Shown here one piece after another: positions 9,037 through 19,681 of a stretch of DNA of 64,000 bases (the first letter of the stretch is position 1; every line of letters begins with the position of its first letter). The stretch is taken from NCBI RefSeq assembly GCF_022482905.1, contig NZ_JAKVOI010000001.1, positions 993,958-1,057,957 of the forward strand, in the 5' to 3' direction. This DNA comes from Clostridium sp. (GTDB lineage Bacteria > Bacillota > Clostridia > Clostridiales > Clostridiaceae). The notes beneath the pieces are model-generated. The model made no database searches. It saw nothing but the letters and a program-made list of their open reading frames with translations, and was not told the DNA's origin. A program made the translations under genes and the position numbers.

Positions 9037-10781
9037 TGGTTAAAAGATTTAACCCTGACAGTATACATTTAACTAAATATTTGTTTTTTACAGGTAAAGG
9101 AGGCGTAGGCAAGACTTCTGCTGCTTGCGCCACTGCTGTTGCCCTTGCAGATCGAGGTGAAAAAATTATGCTTATCAGTACAGATCCAGCTTCCAATTTA
9201 CAGGATGTGTTCGGCACGGATCTCGATAATAAGGGAGTTGAAATTAAAGGCGTACCAAATTTGACAGTAGCAAACCTAAATCCTGAAAAAGCTGCTGCAG
9301 AGTACAGGGAAAGTGTAGTAGCTCCATATAAAGGCAAACTTCCAGAAACAGCCATTAAAAATATGAAAGAACAGCTTTCGGGTTCTTGTACTGTGGAAAT
9401 AGCTGCTTTTAATGAATTTTCAACCTTTATTACTGATGAAAAAATTGAAGAAAAATTTGATCATATAATATTTGATACAGCCCCTACAGGGCATACACTG
9501 AGGATGCTCCAGCTTCCTTCGGCCTGGAGTAATTTTATAGGAGAAAGCACTCATGGAGCTTCATGTTTAGGGCAGTTGTCAGGACTTGAAGATAAAAAAT
9601 CATTATATAAAAATGCAGTTGAAACTTTATCAGATGGATCAAGAACTACTCTTGTTCTTGTATCAAGACCTCAAATTACGCCTCTTAAAGAAGCAGAAAG
9701 AGCATCTAAAGAATTAAGAGACATAGGCATAAATAATCAGATATTGATTATAAATGGCGTACTTGAAGTTCATGATGATAATATTTCAAATGCAATTTAT
9801 TTAAAGCAGAAAAATGCTTTAAATAAATTGCCTGAAAGTATAAAATCTATTGAAACTTATGAAATACCACTTAGGCCATACAACGTAATGGGGATCAAAA
9901 ATATAAGGGCATTTTTAAAAAAAGATAATACTGAGTATAAAAATACAAAACTAAACGTAAAAAGAATAAATAAGTTGAAAGATATAGTTGATGATCTGTA
10001 TAATAATGATAAAAAAGTAATATTTACTATGGGAAAAGGCGGAGTAGGTAAAACGACAGTTGCAGCTGCCATTGCTCTTGGACTTTCAAAAAGAGGCAAA
10101 AAGGTTCATTTGACTACTACTGATCCAGCAGCACATTTAAAATTTGTTTTAGACAAAAATTATGGCATTACATTAAGTCATATTGATGAAAAGGAAGAAC
10201 TTGAAAAATATAGGAAAGAAGTATTAAATAATGCCACAGAAACTATGGATGAAAGTGACATAGAATATATTGAAGAAGATTTGAGATCTCCCTGCACTCA
10301 GGAGATAGCTGTATTCAGGGCTTTTGCAGAAATAGTGGAAAAGTCTAAAGATGAAGTTGTAGTTATAGATACAGCACCTACAGGGCATACGCTGTTATTA
10401 CTGGATTCTACAGAAAGCTATAATAGAGAAATTAAACGTTCAGAAGGCAATATACCCCAATCAGTTAAAGATCTTTTACCTGAACTCAAAAATGCCAATG
10501 ATACAGAAGTTATTATCGTAACATTGGCCGAGGATACTCCAGTTTACGAGTCAATGCGTCTTGAAGCGGATCTGGAACGCTCGGGAATTGCAAGTAAATG
10601 GTGGATTGTAAACTCCAGCATGTATGCAGCTGATACTACGAATAATGTACTCAAGGCCAAAGCAAGCAATGAAATACCCTGGATAAACAAAGTCAATGAA
10701 ATTTCCAATGAAAATTTTGCATTAATAGAATGGAAAGCAGAAGAAATTAAGGATGAAAAATTATTTGAGTTATTAGGTTAG
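9036..10781 (+). CDS. arsA: ArsA, arsenite efflux ATPase
   Basis: 581 residues, with the two-halves architecture of ArsA. P-loops GKGGVGKT lie at 20-27 and about 332-339, and each half contains the DTAPTGHT signature. Cys residues follow in both halves ([21 protein letters not shown]), matching the metalloid-site positions. It energises arsenite extrusion with the membrane carrier downstream. The ATG at 9036 has GGAGGAAGG upstream and overlaps the arsD stop; the upstream in-frame ATG at 9015 lies inside arsD and is unlikely. Confidence 0.95.
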   Translation: MVKRFNPDSIHLTKYLFFTGKGGVGKTSAACATAVALADRGEKIMLISTDPASNLQDVFGTDLDNKGVEIKGVPNLTVANLNPEKAAAEYRESVVAPYKGKLPETAIKNMKEQLSGSCTVEIAAFNEFSTFITDEKIEEKFDHIIFDTAPTGHTLRMLQLPSAWSNFIGESTHGASCLGQLSGLEDKKSLYKNAVETLSDGSRTTLVLVSRPQITPLKEAERASKELRDIGINNQILIINGVLEVHDDNISNAIYLKQKNALNKLPESIKSIETYEIPLRPYNVMGIKNIRAFLKKDNTEYKNTKLNVKRINKLKDIVDDLYNNDKKVIFTMGKGGVGKTTVAAAIALGLSKRGKKVHLTTTDPAAHLKFVLDKNYGITLSHIDEKEELEKYRKEVLNNATETMDESDIEYIEEDLRSPCTQEIAVFRAFAEIVEKSKDEVVVIDTAPTGHTLLLLDSTESYNREIKRSEGNIPQSVKDLLPELKNANDTEVIIVTLAEDTPVYESMRLEADLERSGIASKWWIVNSSMYAADTTNNVLKAKASNEIPWINKVNEISNENFALIEWKAEEIKDEKLFELLG

Positions 10782-10806
10782 GTTAAAGAAAACAGGAGGA
10801 ATGTAT

Positions 10807-11847
10807 ATGAAAAGTAAATTATCATTACTTGATCGTTATTTGACGTTTTGGATATTTCTTGCCATGTTTGCAGGGATCTTGCTTGGATGGGGTGTACCTG
10901 GCATATCAAAGGAATTATCCAGTTTATCCATTGGCACTACATCAATTCCAATTGCCATAGGGCTTATTGTAATGATGTATCCACCCCTTGCAAAAGTAAA
11001 CTATAAAGAACTTGGCAAGGTATTTAGAAATCCAAGAGTATTGTCTCTATCACTTATTCAGAACTGGATTATAGGACCTGTATTGATGTTTGCACTTGCA
11101 ATAATATTCTTACATGCTTATCCTGCATATATGACAGGTCTTATACTTATTGGCCTTGCCAGGTGTATTGCCATGGTCATAATATGGAACAGTCTTGCAG
11201 ATGGCGATACGGAATATGCAGCTGCACTTGTAGCTTTCAACTCCATATTCCAGGTTATATTTTATTCCATATACGCCTATATATTTATAACTGTAGTTCC
11301 AACCTGGTTTGGACTTACCGGTTATAGTGTGGACATTTCAATGGGAAAAATAGCTTCTTCCGTTGCAGTTTACCTTGGTATTCCTTTTGCACTTGGAATG
11401 TTGACCAGGTTACTCCTGGAGCCTAAAATGGGTATGGAATGGTATACAAAAAAATTTATTCCCAAAATAAGTCCACTGGCTTTGATAGCATTATTGTTCA
11501 CTATTGTTGTAATGTTCACTTTTAAAGGAAAATATATTATAGAGTTGCCTTTGGATGTAATTAGAATTGCCGTACCACTTGTAGTCTATTTTGCAGTTAT
11601 GTTTTCAGTTTCATTTTTTATAAGCTATAGATCGGGTATAGACTATAAAAAGACGGCTACACTTTCATTTACTGCTGCCAGTAATAATTTTGAGCTTGCT
11701 ATAGCTGTGGCGGTTGCCGTATTTGGCATAGAGTCCGGGGAAGCTTTTACAGCAGTAATAGGACCTTTGATTGAAGTACCTGTAATGATAGGTCTTGTAA
11801 ATGTAGCACTTAACTGGAAAAGGAGATTCTTTCAGCCTGACAGCTAG
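10807..11847 (+). CDS. acr3: Acr3-family arsenite efflux carrier
   Basis: 346 residues with ten hydrophobic helices. The Acr3 hallmark [11 protein letters not shown] contains the Cys needed for As(III) transport, and the late helix with [13 protein letters not shown] is a second family signature. It exports arsenite across the membrane, with ArsA likely converting it into an ATP-driven pump. AGGAGG at 10794-10799 fits the ATG at 10807 (7 bases) better than the one at 10801. Its TAG overlaps the stop codon of the convergent permease gene within a single CTAG. Confidence 0.93.
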   Translation: MKSKLSLLDRYLTFWIFLAMFAGILLGWGVPGISKELSSLSIGTTSIPIAIGLIVMMYPPLAKVNYKELGKVFRNPRVLSLSLIQNWIIGPVLMFALAIIFLHAYPAYMTGLILIGLARCIAMVIIWNSLADGDTEYAAALVAFNSIFQVIFYSIYAYIFITVVPTWFGLTGYSVDISMGKIASSVAVYLGIPFALGMLTRLLLEPKMGMEWYTKKFIPKISPLALIALLFTIVVMFTFKGKYIIELPLDVIRIAVPLVVYFAVMFSVSFFISYRSGIDYKKTATLSFTAASNNFELAIAVAVAVFGIESGEAFTAVIGPLIEVPVMIGLVNVALNWKRRFFQPDS

Positions 11848-12614
11848 TCATTTACAATCAATTGTTTTCTGCTGTTAAAAAATTTCTTGTAAGTTAGATA
11901 ACAGGCTGTAAAAGAAGTTATGGAGGTAGCAGAAAGCAGCATGAAGGTAACTATCATCTGATATTTTACGGCACTGACAGGTGAGGTACCTGCAAGAATA
12001 AGCCCGGTCATCATACCCGGGAGTGCAACTATTCCAAGAGTTTTAGCTGAATCGATGGTGGGGATCATTCCGACCTTTATAGCATCCTTTATTATATTTT
12101 CAGATGATTGATAGATATCTGCTCCAAGGCAAAGTTTTGTTTCAACCTCATCTCTATTATTTTTGAAGTCCAACTTTATTTGTTTAAAGCTCAGTCCAAG
12201 GCTTACCATGGAATTACTGACAATCATTCCCGCAATGGGAATAACCTGATAGGGCTCATATCTTATAAGCCCCAGACATAATAAAATAGTCAATGTTATC
12301 AATGCCCCGAGGGTTATTGATATAAAAGATATAATAAAGATATTCTTTATTCTTCCTCCTCGTTTTGCAGAATTATATGAAGCATTTATTATCATAAATA
12401 TTAATAAAAATGTAGTGAATAATATATTTTTTAATCCAAATATATAATCCAGCAGATATCCTACAACAAGTAATTGTATTACAGCCCTTGCTATGCTTAT
12501 AATTATGTCTTTTTCAAGTTTTAATTTCTGCCAGTAAGAAAATAGAAGGGAAATCAGTACAAGTGATACTGAAAATAAAATGGAATAAATACTAATGTCC
12601 TCAGTTCCGTTCAT
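11844..12614 (-). CDS. FetB-like (UPF0014) ABC exporter permease
   Basis: 256 residues with about seven transmembrane helices and the UPF0014 motifs ([10 protein letters not shown] early; [19 protein letters not shown], the coupling region). Family member FetB works with FetA in iron homeostasis and peroxide tolerance. GGAGG lies ahead of the ATG at 12614, which overlaps the ATPase stop as ATGA, so the two are translationally coupled. It runs head-on into acr3. The substrate is inferred from family only. Confidence 0.85.
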   Translation of the reverse strand: MNGTEDISIYSILFSVSLVLISLLFSYWQKLKLEKDIIISIARAVIQLLVVGYLLDYIFGLKNILFTTFLLIFMIINASYNSAKRGGRIKNIFIISFISITLGALITLTILLCLGLIRYEPYQVIPIAGMIVSNSMVSLGLSFKQIKLDFKNNRDEVETKLCLGADIYQSSENIIKDAIKVGMIPTIDSAKTLGIVALPGMMTGLILAGTSPVSAVKYQMIVTFMLLSATSITSFTACYLTYKKFFNSRKQLIVND

Positions 12615-13267
12615 TTTATGTCCTCCAATGATTTTAATTCCCCACATTCAATTGTCAAAATCCTGTTTGCATATTTTTTACTTTGCTCTGGACTGTGGGT
12701 TATCCATAAAATGGTAATTCCTCTTTCGTTCAAGGATCTAATTACATTTTCAACAGTAGAAGTATTTTTTTCGTCAAGTGCTGACGTGGCTTCATCCAAT
12801 AAGAGAATTTCAGGACTAAAAATTAAAGATCTGATCAATGAAATTCTCTGTTTTTCACCACCTGAAAGAGTGTCTATTTTTCTAGACAGATATTCTGTAC
12901 TCATATTAAATTCTTCCAGAAGTTCTTTGATTCTAATCAAATTCACTTCTTTATTCCTTATGGAAAATGGGAATTTTAGATTATCAATAACAGTGTTTTC
13001 AAAAAAGCACGGAGTTTGAAAGCAATAGGCTATTTGCTTCCTCCATTCTTTTGGGTCATATTTGTTATAGGACATACCTTTATAAAATATATTTCCACTG
13101 GTGGGGCTTATAAGCTGTGAGCATAATCTGAAAAAAGTACTTTTACCACTGCCTGAAGGACCGACTATAGATATAAAATCCTTATGATTGATTTCTAAAG
13201 ATAGATTTTTTAGTATGTATTTATTATCGCTGATATATGATACGTTTTTAAATTCTAGTAAAGTCAT
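12611..13267 (-). CDS. FetA-like ABC transporter ATPase
   Basis: 218 residues with Walker A GPSGSGKST (36-44), the Q-loop region, signature LSGGEKQR, Walker B ILLLDEATSALDE and the H-loop (ITHSPEQ). The short single-domain ATPase plus UPF0014 permease is the FetAB arrangement, a proposed iron exporter. GGGGAA precedes the ATG. The operon has two genes, read toward the ars operon. Confidence 0.88.
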   Translation of the reverse strand: MTLLEFKNVSYISDNKYILKNLSLEINHKDFISIVGPSGSGKSTFFRLCSQLISPTSGNIFYKGMSYNKYDPKEWRKQIAYCFQTPCFFENTVIDNLKFPFSIRNKEVNLIRIKELLEEFNMSTEYLSRKIDTLSGGEKQRISLIRSLIFSPEILLLDEATSALDEKNTSTVENVIRSLNERGITILWITHSPEQSKKYANRILTIECGELKSLEDIK

Positions 13268-13327
13268 TAGAAAATTCCCCCATATAAAAGTATATATTTA
13301 CTTTACATTATAAAGATTAAAATTGTA

Positions 13328-14401
13328 TTAAAATAGTTTGTCAAGTTCACTGTCTATACCACTATCTTTATTGTCGAGTAAATCCTCGGCAATTATCACG
13401 TAACTGCAGTTCCTTGATTTATTTTTCAGATAAGTATAGATTATTTGAAATTCGTCTATTTCATATTTGTCTATGTATATTGGCTTTTCCTGGCTCCTGG
13501 CATTAAAATATAATAGGATCTTGGACTTGAGATCAGATTTTAGTTTTTTAAGGGCAAAATTTTTCAACTCATATTTTTTACTAAAAGGCACCTTGTTGCC
13601 TTTAATGAGAAAGAATTTGACAACACCATGTCCCAAGTGCTCCAGTAGTACGATATTTTTATTGCATCTTGCAAATTTTATAATTTTGTATCTGTTGATT
13701 GTGTACCCTATTGAAGCAATATAGTCTCTGTATTTGGCGGCATTTTCAAAATCAAATTTTTGTGAATACATGTTCATTTTGTATTTCAGTTCTTCAAGTA
13801 TACTCTTGTCGGCCCCTTTTAAAATTCCTGTTATCTTTGTTATTAAATTCAAGTAATTTTTTCTTGATAGTTTATTCAGGCATATTCCCCTGCACAGTCC
13901 AAGAGAATAATTCAAACAGGATGAATTTCTCCGGAATCCGGTATTGCATGATATCTTATAATATTCTTTCAAACCCTGCAGGGCATTTCTTATCGTATTT
14001 GTACTTGTATAAGGTCCAAAATAAATATTTTTGTCATCTTTTAAATATTCACTTGAAATGTCGATTTTAGGATATTCTTCACTGGTGGTTATTTTTATAT
14101 AACAATAGGACTTTGGATTTTTCATCTGTCTGTTATATAAAGGATTAATTGCTTTTATCAATTTACATTCAAGCATTAAAGCTTCGAATTCCGTATCAGT
14201 ATATATACAGCTGAAATCTTTTAAATTTTTTACCAGTTTTATAACTTTTGGAGAATGTGATTTTGAGTTCTGGAAATAGGATGAAACTCTATTTTTTAGA
14301 TTTTTGGATTTACCTACATAGATAATACTTTTAAGAGAATCTCTCATAAGGTAAACTCCGGGTGAGGAAGGAAGTTCTTTCAGTTTTTCTTTCAAACTCA
14401 T
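13328..14401 (-). CDS. UvrC N-terminal-half protein (GIY-YIG plus UVR domain, Cho-like)
   Basis: 357 residues. A GIY-YIG nuclease domain sits at the N-terminus (PGVYLMRD, IYVGKSKNLKNRVSSYF, with the family Glu in YTDTEFEALMLE). A linker with four Cys-bearing segments and a UVR-type helical hairpin (FDFENAAKYRDYIASI) follow. The RNase H-like endonuclease and HhH domains of full UvrC (about 600 residues) are absent and the protein ends naturally at a stop. This resembles Cho, which makes only the 3' incision in nucleotide excision repair. GGAG lies 9 bases before the ATG at 14401; the upstream TTG at 14416 overlaps that site. Confidence 0.8.
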   Translation of the reverse strand: MSLKEKLKELPSSPGVYLMRDSLKSIIYVGKSKNLKNRVSSYFQNSKSHSPKVIKLVKNLKDFSCIYTDTEFEALMLECKLIKAINPLYNRQMKNPKSYCYIKITTSEEYPKIDISSEYLKDDKNIYFGPYTSTNTIRNALQGLKEYYKISCNTGFRRNSSCLNYSLGLCRGICLNKLSRKNYLNLITKITGILKGADKSILEELKYKMNMYSQKFDFENAAKYRDYIASIGYTINRYKIIKFARCNKNIVLLEHLGHGVVKFFLIKGNKVPFSKKYELKNFALKKLKSDLKSKILLYFNARSQEKPIYIDKYEIDEFQIIYTYLKNKSRNCSYVIIAEDLLDNKDSGIDSELDKLF

Positions 14402-14454
14402 GTTATATATCTCCAATTACATAGTTGTTATACATGATATTATTATAACATGTG

Positions 14455-14501
14455 CTCCTATAAAAAGGTATAGCCATGAAGACCATACCTTTTTACAGGA
14501 G
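14455..14501 (-). terminator. Hairpin after the LysM-GH18 gene
   Basis: A 17-bp stem with one mismatch (14455-14471 with 14485-14501) contains the inner pair AAAAAGGTAT/ATACCTTTTT. It overlaps the stop codon of the LysM-GH18 gene. Read on the minus strand, a T5 tract follows the inner stem. Confidence 0.75.
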
Positions 14502-15764
14502 TTTTACAATATTGAAATTGTCTTCCAGCAGAGTCCAGTTCTGCGGGAAAGGAAAACCAAGTGACCAGTAGCTTATGCCTTTCAAATTATAGTCCTTGAC
14601 CATGTCGAATTTGGCCTGGGCGCTTCTTGCATCTTCAAACCATACTTCGTGATGTCTTCCCTGACTGTCCGTATATCTGTAGAAAGGTGTCTGGCTGAAC
14701 AGATCAAAGTTTATAGCTGCACCATATCTTACAGCTCTTGATATAGCCTCCTGCATGCTGAAGGTTTCGGCTTCCATACCCTGTACATGGGGAATGATCC
14801 AATCCCTGGCATATAATTGGAATCCGAATAGTATTTTGTCGCGGGGTATGACGGTGACGGCATAGTCAAGTACTTCCTTTATCCTGTTCAAAGGTGAAAT
14901 TGCCTGTGGCGGTCCAAGTCTGTAACCCCATTCATAGGTCATGAGTATTACGAAGTCAACGATTCTTCCATGGGCTTCATAATCATGGGCTTCGTATAAC
15001 AAGCCCTGCTGTCCCGGACCAGTTTTGGGAGCCAGTGCGGTGGATACAAAAAAGTTTTCTGCATGAAGTCTTTGAACTGCAGATTCAAGAAATTGATTGT
15101 AATTTTCCCTGTCAGAGGGCAGTACATTTTCAAAATCTATATTTACGCCGAGATATCCTTTATCTTTCATTGTATCTATTATGTTGGTGATGAGGGTCTC
15201 TCTTGTGCTGGCGTCTGACAGGACAACGTGTGCCAGATTATGTCCCAATTCCGTAGAGGTAAAGTTTGTTATTGCCATCATAGGTACAACTCTGGAATCA
15301 TATGCAGCATTTATCAGTGCAGAATCGTCTATAGGTTCCAATGTACCATCTTCCCTTATCCTATATGCAAATGGACTTAGGTAGGTCAGGTAATCTCCTG
15401 CCTCTCTTACTATAGCTGTAGAATTTTCAGTAAAGTCATAGATATATCCGTTCACGTATATATTCGGTCTTTCCCTTGGGATGACAAGTACGGTGCCGGG
15501 ATATACCAAAGCCGGATTTTGAATTCCGTTTGCGTCTACAAGCTGTTGAAGTGTGATTCCATAGTTTTTCGAAATCTGCCATAGGGATTCTCCCGGCCTT
15601 ACTGTGTGAGTATTGTTCTCCGTGGGAATTATAAGAGATTGTCCAACAAGCAGGCTATCGGGATATTCAAGTCCGTTTGCCTGAATTATTTCCTCTGCTC
15701 GAATACCATACCGATTTGATATCTGCCAGAGTGAGTCACCGGATTTAACTACATAAATGAACAC
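14493..15764 (-). CDS. LysM-GH18 cell-wall hydrolase (SleL/YaaH-like)
   Basis: 423 residues with two LysM repeats (about 3-47 and 52-96; VKSGDSLWQIS and VRPGESLWQIS) followed by a glycoside hydrolase 18 barrel. The catalytic strand reads GVNIDFENV, keeping the acid/base Glu. It lacks a signal peptide, like the spore cortex-lytic N-acetylglucosaminidases SleL/YaaH, which are deposited on spores by LysM binding. It probably degrades cortex fragments during germination. It is minus-strand and monocistronic, with the hairpin at 14455-14501 downstream. Confidence 0.85.
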   Translation of the reverse strand: MFIYVVKSGDSLWQISNRYGIRAEEIIQANGLEYPDSLLVGQSLIIPTENNTHTVRPGESLWQISKNYGITLQQLVDANGIQNPALVYPGTVLVIPRERPNIYVNGYIYDFTENSTAIVREAGDYLTYLSPFAYRIREDGTLEPIDDSALINAAYDSRVVPMMAITNFTSTELGHNLAHVVLSDASTRETLITNIIDTMKDKGYLGVNIDFENVLPSDRENYNQFLESAVQRLHAENFFVSTALAPKTGPGQQGLLYEAHDYEAHGRIVDFVILMTYEWGYRLGPPQAISPLNRIKEVLDYAVTVIPRDKILFGFQLYARDWIIPHVQGMEAETFSMQEAISRAVRYGAAINFDLFSQTPFYRYTDSQGRHHEVWFEDARSAQAKFDMVKDYNLKGISYWSLGFPFPQNWTLLEDNFNIVKLL

Positions 15765-15991
15765 ATACTACCTCCATAATATAATTATATATATTAGAAT
15801 ATGTATCTTAATTGAAGATGTGATAAAATGCATGACTCAGTTTTCCCATTGTGGTATCTGCTTTCCCATATAAAGATTTTATACTGCAGTAAAACAAGTA
15901 AATTCAAAGGATTGGACACTGGTATGAATTATGCTTGTATATATTTAAAAAGATCACTTTGAATATATACTTGCGAAGGGACTTGTTTAAA

Positions 15992-16702
15992 TTGAAAATA
16001 TGTTATGCAGTGGAATTTAAGGAATTGATAGGCTACCAGGAAGGTATTCAAATCCAGAAAAAAGCTTTTGATTTTGTAAATAAAAACAATATAGACGGCA
16101 TTCTGCTCCTTCTTCAGCACAAACCTGTAATTACCATAGGCAAAAGCGGCGGAGATGAAAATATACTTGTTTCAAGAGAAGAACTGAGTGATAGAGGAAT
16201 TGAACTGTACCACACTTCAAGAGGAGGAAATATAACCTATCATGGTCCGGGCCAGCTTGTTGGATATCCCATACTGAACTTGAACAGTTTCCAGAAGGAT
16301 GCACATCTGTATTTGAGAAAACTTGAAAATGTTCTCATAAATACGGTAAGGGAATGTGGAATAAATGCCGGAATAAAGCCAAAATATACAGGGGTATGGG
16401 CAGGTGACAGAAAAATAGCGGCAATCGGAGTAGGGATTAGAAAATGGATAACAAAACATGGTTTTGCACTGAATATTTCCGTGAACAGAGAACATTTTGG
16501 ATTGATAGTACCCTGCGGCATAAGAGAGTTTGGAATATGTTCCATGGATGATTTTGTAGAAGATATAAGTTTTGAAAGAGTTTTGGAAATCATCAAAAAA
16601 AACTTCAAGGAAGTATTTCAAACAGAATTGATACAAGTACAGAATATGGATAATTTGTATAAAGGGAGTGATTGTATTGGCAAAAAGACCGGAATGGCTT
16701 AA
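15992..16702 (+). CDS. lipB: LipB, octanoyl-[acyl carrier protein]:protein transferase
   Basis: 236 residues, normal for LipB. Family motifs are clear: RGGNITYHGPGQLVGYPI, the catalytic Lys in GDRKIAAIGV, and the catalytic Cys in IVPCGI. It moves octanoyl groups from ACP to lipoyl domains, the first step of lipoate assembly. The likely start is TTG at 15992 with GAAGGG upstream. An in-frame ATG at 15935 would add 19 unusual residues before the conserved KICYAVEF start. It overlaps lipA by 26 bases and lies next to the acetoin dehydrogenase genes, whose E2 and E3 carry lipoyl domains. Confidence 0.9.
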   Translation: MKICYAVEFKELIGYQEGIQIQKKAFDFVNKNNIDGILLLLQHKPVITIGKSGGDENILVSREELSDRGIELYHTSRGGNITYHGPGQLVGYPILNLNSFQKDAHLYLRKLENVLINTVRECGINAGIKPKYTGVWAGDRKIAAIGVGIRKWITKHGFALNISVNREHFGLIVPCGIREFGICSMDDFVEDISFERVLEIIKKNFKEVFQTELIQVQNMDNLYKGSDCIGKKTGMA

Positions 16703-17543
16703 GATGAAGGCACCTGATGAAAAGATACTGGAGAATATGGAGAATATGTTAAGGGATCTTTCACTTCATACGGTTTGTGAAAGTGCAATTTGTCCCAATA
16801 TGGGAAAATGCTTCAGGAATAAAACGGCCACTTTTATGGTCATGGGAGATATATGCACGAGAAACTGCAGATTTTGTGCAGTGGAAAAAGGGCGTCCTTC
16901 ACCTCTTGATCCGGAAGAACCTAAAAATGTGGCAATTGCCAGCAGAAAACTCGGACTCAAGCATACGGTTATAACCTCTGTTACCAGAGATGATCTTGAA
17001 GATGGAGGAGCAGATCATTTTGTCAAGATTATAAGAGAAATTAGGAAGGAAAATCCACAATCCACAATTGAGCTCCTGATACCGGATTTGAGAGGCAACT
17101 GGGGGGTACTGAAAAAAATAATTGATGCAAAACCGGATATACTCAATCACAATGTGGAAACTGTAGAAGCCTTATACGACAAGGTAAAGCCCATGGGAAA
17201 TTATAAAAGATCCATTGAACTGCTTAAACAGGTTAAGGCTTTCAATGAAAACGTATATACAAAGAGTGGGATAATGGTAGGACTGGGAGAGACAAAAGAA
17301 CAGGTCATAAGGGTGATGGAGGATCTTCTGGAGGTTGATTGCGATATATTGACAATAGGCCAGTATCTGAGACCTTCCAAAAAACATCTTCCGGTTTTTG
17401 AATATGTTTCTCCCGGTATGTTTGAAGAATACAGAAAGACGGCTCTCGGAAAAGGTTTTAAGTTTGCAGCTTCAGGACCTTATGTAAGAAGCTCCTATAA
17501 GGCCTATGATGGAATGAAAACCCTTTTGGAAATCAACAGCTGA
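16677..17543 (+). CDS. lipA: LipA, lipoyl synthase (radical SAM)
   Basis: 288 residues. The auxiliary cluster motif CESAICPNMGKC (CX4CX5C) and the radical SAM motif CTRNCRFC (CX3CX2C) are both present, and the C-terminal RSSY supplies the serine ligand of the auxiliary cluster. It inserts two sulfurs into octanoyl-lysine. The start is TTG at 16677 with GGGAG 8 bases upstream; GTG at 16668 is part of the ribosome site. It is translationally coupled to lipB. Confidence 0.94.
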   Translation: MAKRPEWLKMKAPDEKILENMENMLRDLSLHTVCESAICPNMGKCFRNKTATFMVMGDICTRNCRFCAVEKGRPSPLDPEEPKNVAIASRKLGLKHTVITSVTRDDLEDGGADHFVKIIREIRKENPQSTIELLIPDLRGNWGVLKKIIDAKPDILNHNVETVEALYDKVKPMGNYKRSIELLKQVKAFNENVYTKSGIMVGLGETKEQVIRVMEDLLEVDCDILTIGQYLRPSKKHLPVFEYVSPGMFEEYRKTALGKGFKFAASGPYVRSSYKAYDGMKTLLEINS

Positions 17544-17562
17544 CAGACTATATTTATAATTC

Positions 17563-17604
17563 AAGACAGGTAATGTATATTAAGACATGCCTGTCTTATA
17601 TTTT
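17563..17604 (+). terminator. Terminator after lipBA
   Basis: AAGACAGG (17563-17570) pairs with CCTGTCTT (17590-17597) and is followed by ATATTTTGTT. The stem is moderate with a long loop; it separates lipBA from acoR. Confidence 0.65.
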
Positions 17605-17688
17605 GTTCAATTTCAATCAAATATCACTTAAAAATATTGTATAATAAAATGAGAGTGGTATTTTTTAGTGGATACGGGGGGATACTTT

Positions 17689-19653
17689 ATGGAACATATA
17701 GAAAAATATATGGAAAAAATTAAGGAACAGCGCGCAAGATTCATAGAATATAATGAAATACCTAAAGATGTCAGACCGGATATTTTAAATTCATGGATGA
17801 GATGTAAAAAATATGGAGTTGGAAAAGACAATAATGGGGCAAATGTTATCTCAGAAGATGAATTCAGGTCCGTGCTTGAGAGAAAAAACGAGTTCATAGA
17901 GATTTGTCTGCCTGTAATGCTGAATTTGTATGAAATTTTAAAGAACACAAACTACTCCATCATATTGACTGATGAAAATGCGGTAATTCTCAAAATACTT
18001 GGAAATGGAAAGATAATGGCTCAAAACAGAGATCTTGATTTTCTTGAGGGAAGGAGATGGAAGGAAGAGGATGTGGGGACAAATGCCATTGGCACGTGTA
18101 TATATTTAGACAAACCAATTCAGACACTGGGTGCTGAACATTACTGCAGGAGACAGCATAAATGGACATGTTCTGCCGCTCCCATACATGACAGCAGCGG
18201 GAAAATAGTAGGCTGTATTGATTTGTCAGGAAGCTACGGAGATTTCCATACCCACACGCTTGGAATAGTGGCTGAAGCTTCAAATACCATACAGGAACGT
18301 TTTTCAACGGCTGAACACAGAAAATGGACTGAAGTTGCCTTTAATTCAATAAAAGAGGGAATACTTGTTATAGACAAGGACTTTAAATTGAAATATTTTA
18401 ATGACAACATTTGCAGAATATTGGGGATCAATAAAAATCAGATGTACAAATTGTATATGAAAACTCTGCTTAAAGATTTAATAAGAGACATGAGCGACAG
18501 GGGAAGGGTCAATAAAATAGCTTACAGGGAAGTCAGCATGTATGTAAAGAATCGGAGAATAGAATGCAATGTAAACGTAAATCCTGTTGTCATGAATGAA
18601 AAACACAGTGGGTTTGTAATACTTGTCAAAGAGGCGAATACCATTCACACGGTGGTAAACAGGATAGCCGGATTCTCATCAAAATATGATTTTGAGAACA
18701 TACTTACGAATAATAATAAAATGCTCCATATAATCGAGGATGCAAAGAGAATTTCAAAAAGTGACTGTACCGTACTTATAACTGGAGAAAGCGGTACTGG
18801 AAAGGAACTGTTTGCACATTCCATTCACAATGGAAGTGAAAGATGCAGGGGACCTTTTGTAGCTATAAATTGTTCAGCACTGCCGAAAGATCTTGTAGAA
18901 AGCGAGCTGTTCGGATATGAAAAAGGAGCTTTTACAGGAGCGCTGAAAGATGGAAATCCAGGTAAATTTGAACTTGCAAATGGAGGAACCATATTTTTGG
19001 ATGAAATTGGCGAGCTTCCTCTGGAAATTCAGCCAAAGCTATTGAGAGTGCTTGACAACCATATGGTGACAAGAATTGGTGGAAAATATGAAAGAAATTT
19101 GAACGTACGGGTAATAGCGGCTACCAACAGGGAGCTTTTCAAGGAAGTGAGACTGAAAAATTTTAGAAGTGATCTGTATTTCAGATTGAATGTATTTAAT
19201 ATAAATCTGATTCCCCTCAGGGAGAGGAAAGAAGACATAGAAATGTTCATCAAGTTTTTTTTGAACAAACTTAGTTTGAATAATGAAATCAAGATAAAAC
19301 ATATAGATGAGGAATTCATGACCATTGTCAAGAATTACAGGTGGCCGGGTAATGTAAGGGAAATTGAAAATGTAGTCCAGAGGGCATATTATATGTCCAA
19401 GGATGGTGTTATAACCAAAGAACTGATTCCCGACTATATTATAAAAAATGAAAAGAGCACTGATGGTGAATACCAGGAAGATGAAGTCAAACCTGGAATT
19501 CAGACAGTAGATGAAGTGGAGAAACAGCTTATTATAAAGGCACTTAGATATTGCAGCGGAAATGTTGTAAATGCCAGCAGAATGATAAATATGGGAAAAT
19601 CAACTTTATACAGGAAAATAAAAAAATATAATCTTGAAGTAGAAATAAGATAA
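17689..19653 (+). CDS. acoR: AcoR-like sigma-54-dependent activator
   Basis: 654 residues: an N-terminal GAF-type sensor (about 60-190), a PAS-like domain (about 215-320), an AAA+ domain with Walker A GESGTGKE near 366 and GAFTGA at 413-418 (the sigma-54 contact loop), and a C-terminal Fis-type helix-turn-helix (NVVNASRMINMGKSTLYRK). Proteins of this type activate acetoin catabolism in Bacillus and Clostridium, probably sensing acetoin. The ATG at 17689 has GGGGGGAT upstream; GTG at 17668 lacks one. The downstream -24/-12 promoter and dyad give it a clear target. Confidence 0.92.
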   Translation: MEHIEKYMEKIKEQRARFIEYNEIPKDVRPDILNSWMRCKKYGVGKDNNGANVISEDEFRSVLERKNEFIEICLPVMLNLYEILKNTNYSIILTDENAVILKILGNGKIMAQNRDLDFLEGRRWKEEDVGTNAIGTCIYLDKPIQTLGAEHYCRRQHKWTCSAAPIHDSSGKIVGCIDLSGSYGDFHTHTLGIVAEASNTIQERFSTAEHRKWTEVAFNSIKEGILVIDKDFKLKYFNDNICRILGINKNQMYKLYMKTLLKDLIRDMSDRGRVNKIAYREVSMYVKNRRIECNVNVNPVVMNEKHSGFVILVKEANTIHTVVNRIAGFSSKYDFENILTNNNKMLHIIEDAKRISKSDCTVLITGESGTGKELFAHSIHNGSERCRGPFVAINCSALPKDLVESELFGYEKGAFTGALKDGNPGKFELANGGTIFLDEIGELPLEIQPKLLRVLDNHMVTRIGGKYERNLNVRVIAATNRELFKEVRLKNFRSDLYFRLNVFNINLIPLRERKEDIEMFIKFFLNKLSLNNEIKIKHIDEEFMTIVKNYRWPGNVREIENVVQRAYYMSKDGVITKELIPDYIIKNEKSTDGEYQEDEVKPGIQTVDEVEKQLIIKALRYCSGNVVNASRMINMGKSTLYRKIKKYNLEVEIR

Positions 19654-19658
19654 AAAGA

Positions 19659-19680
19659 GGTTCCCTGTCGGGAATCTTTT
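19659..19680 (+). terminator. Terminator of acoR
   Basis: GGTTCCC (19659-19665) pairs with GGGAATC (19670-19676) through one G-U pair around a TGTC loop. TTTT follows. It is short but placed 5 bases after the acoR stop. Confidence 0.6.
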
Positions 19681-19681
19681 C

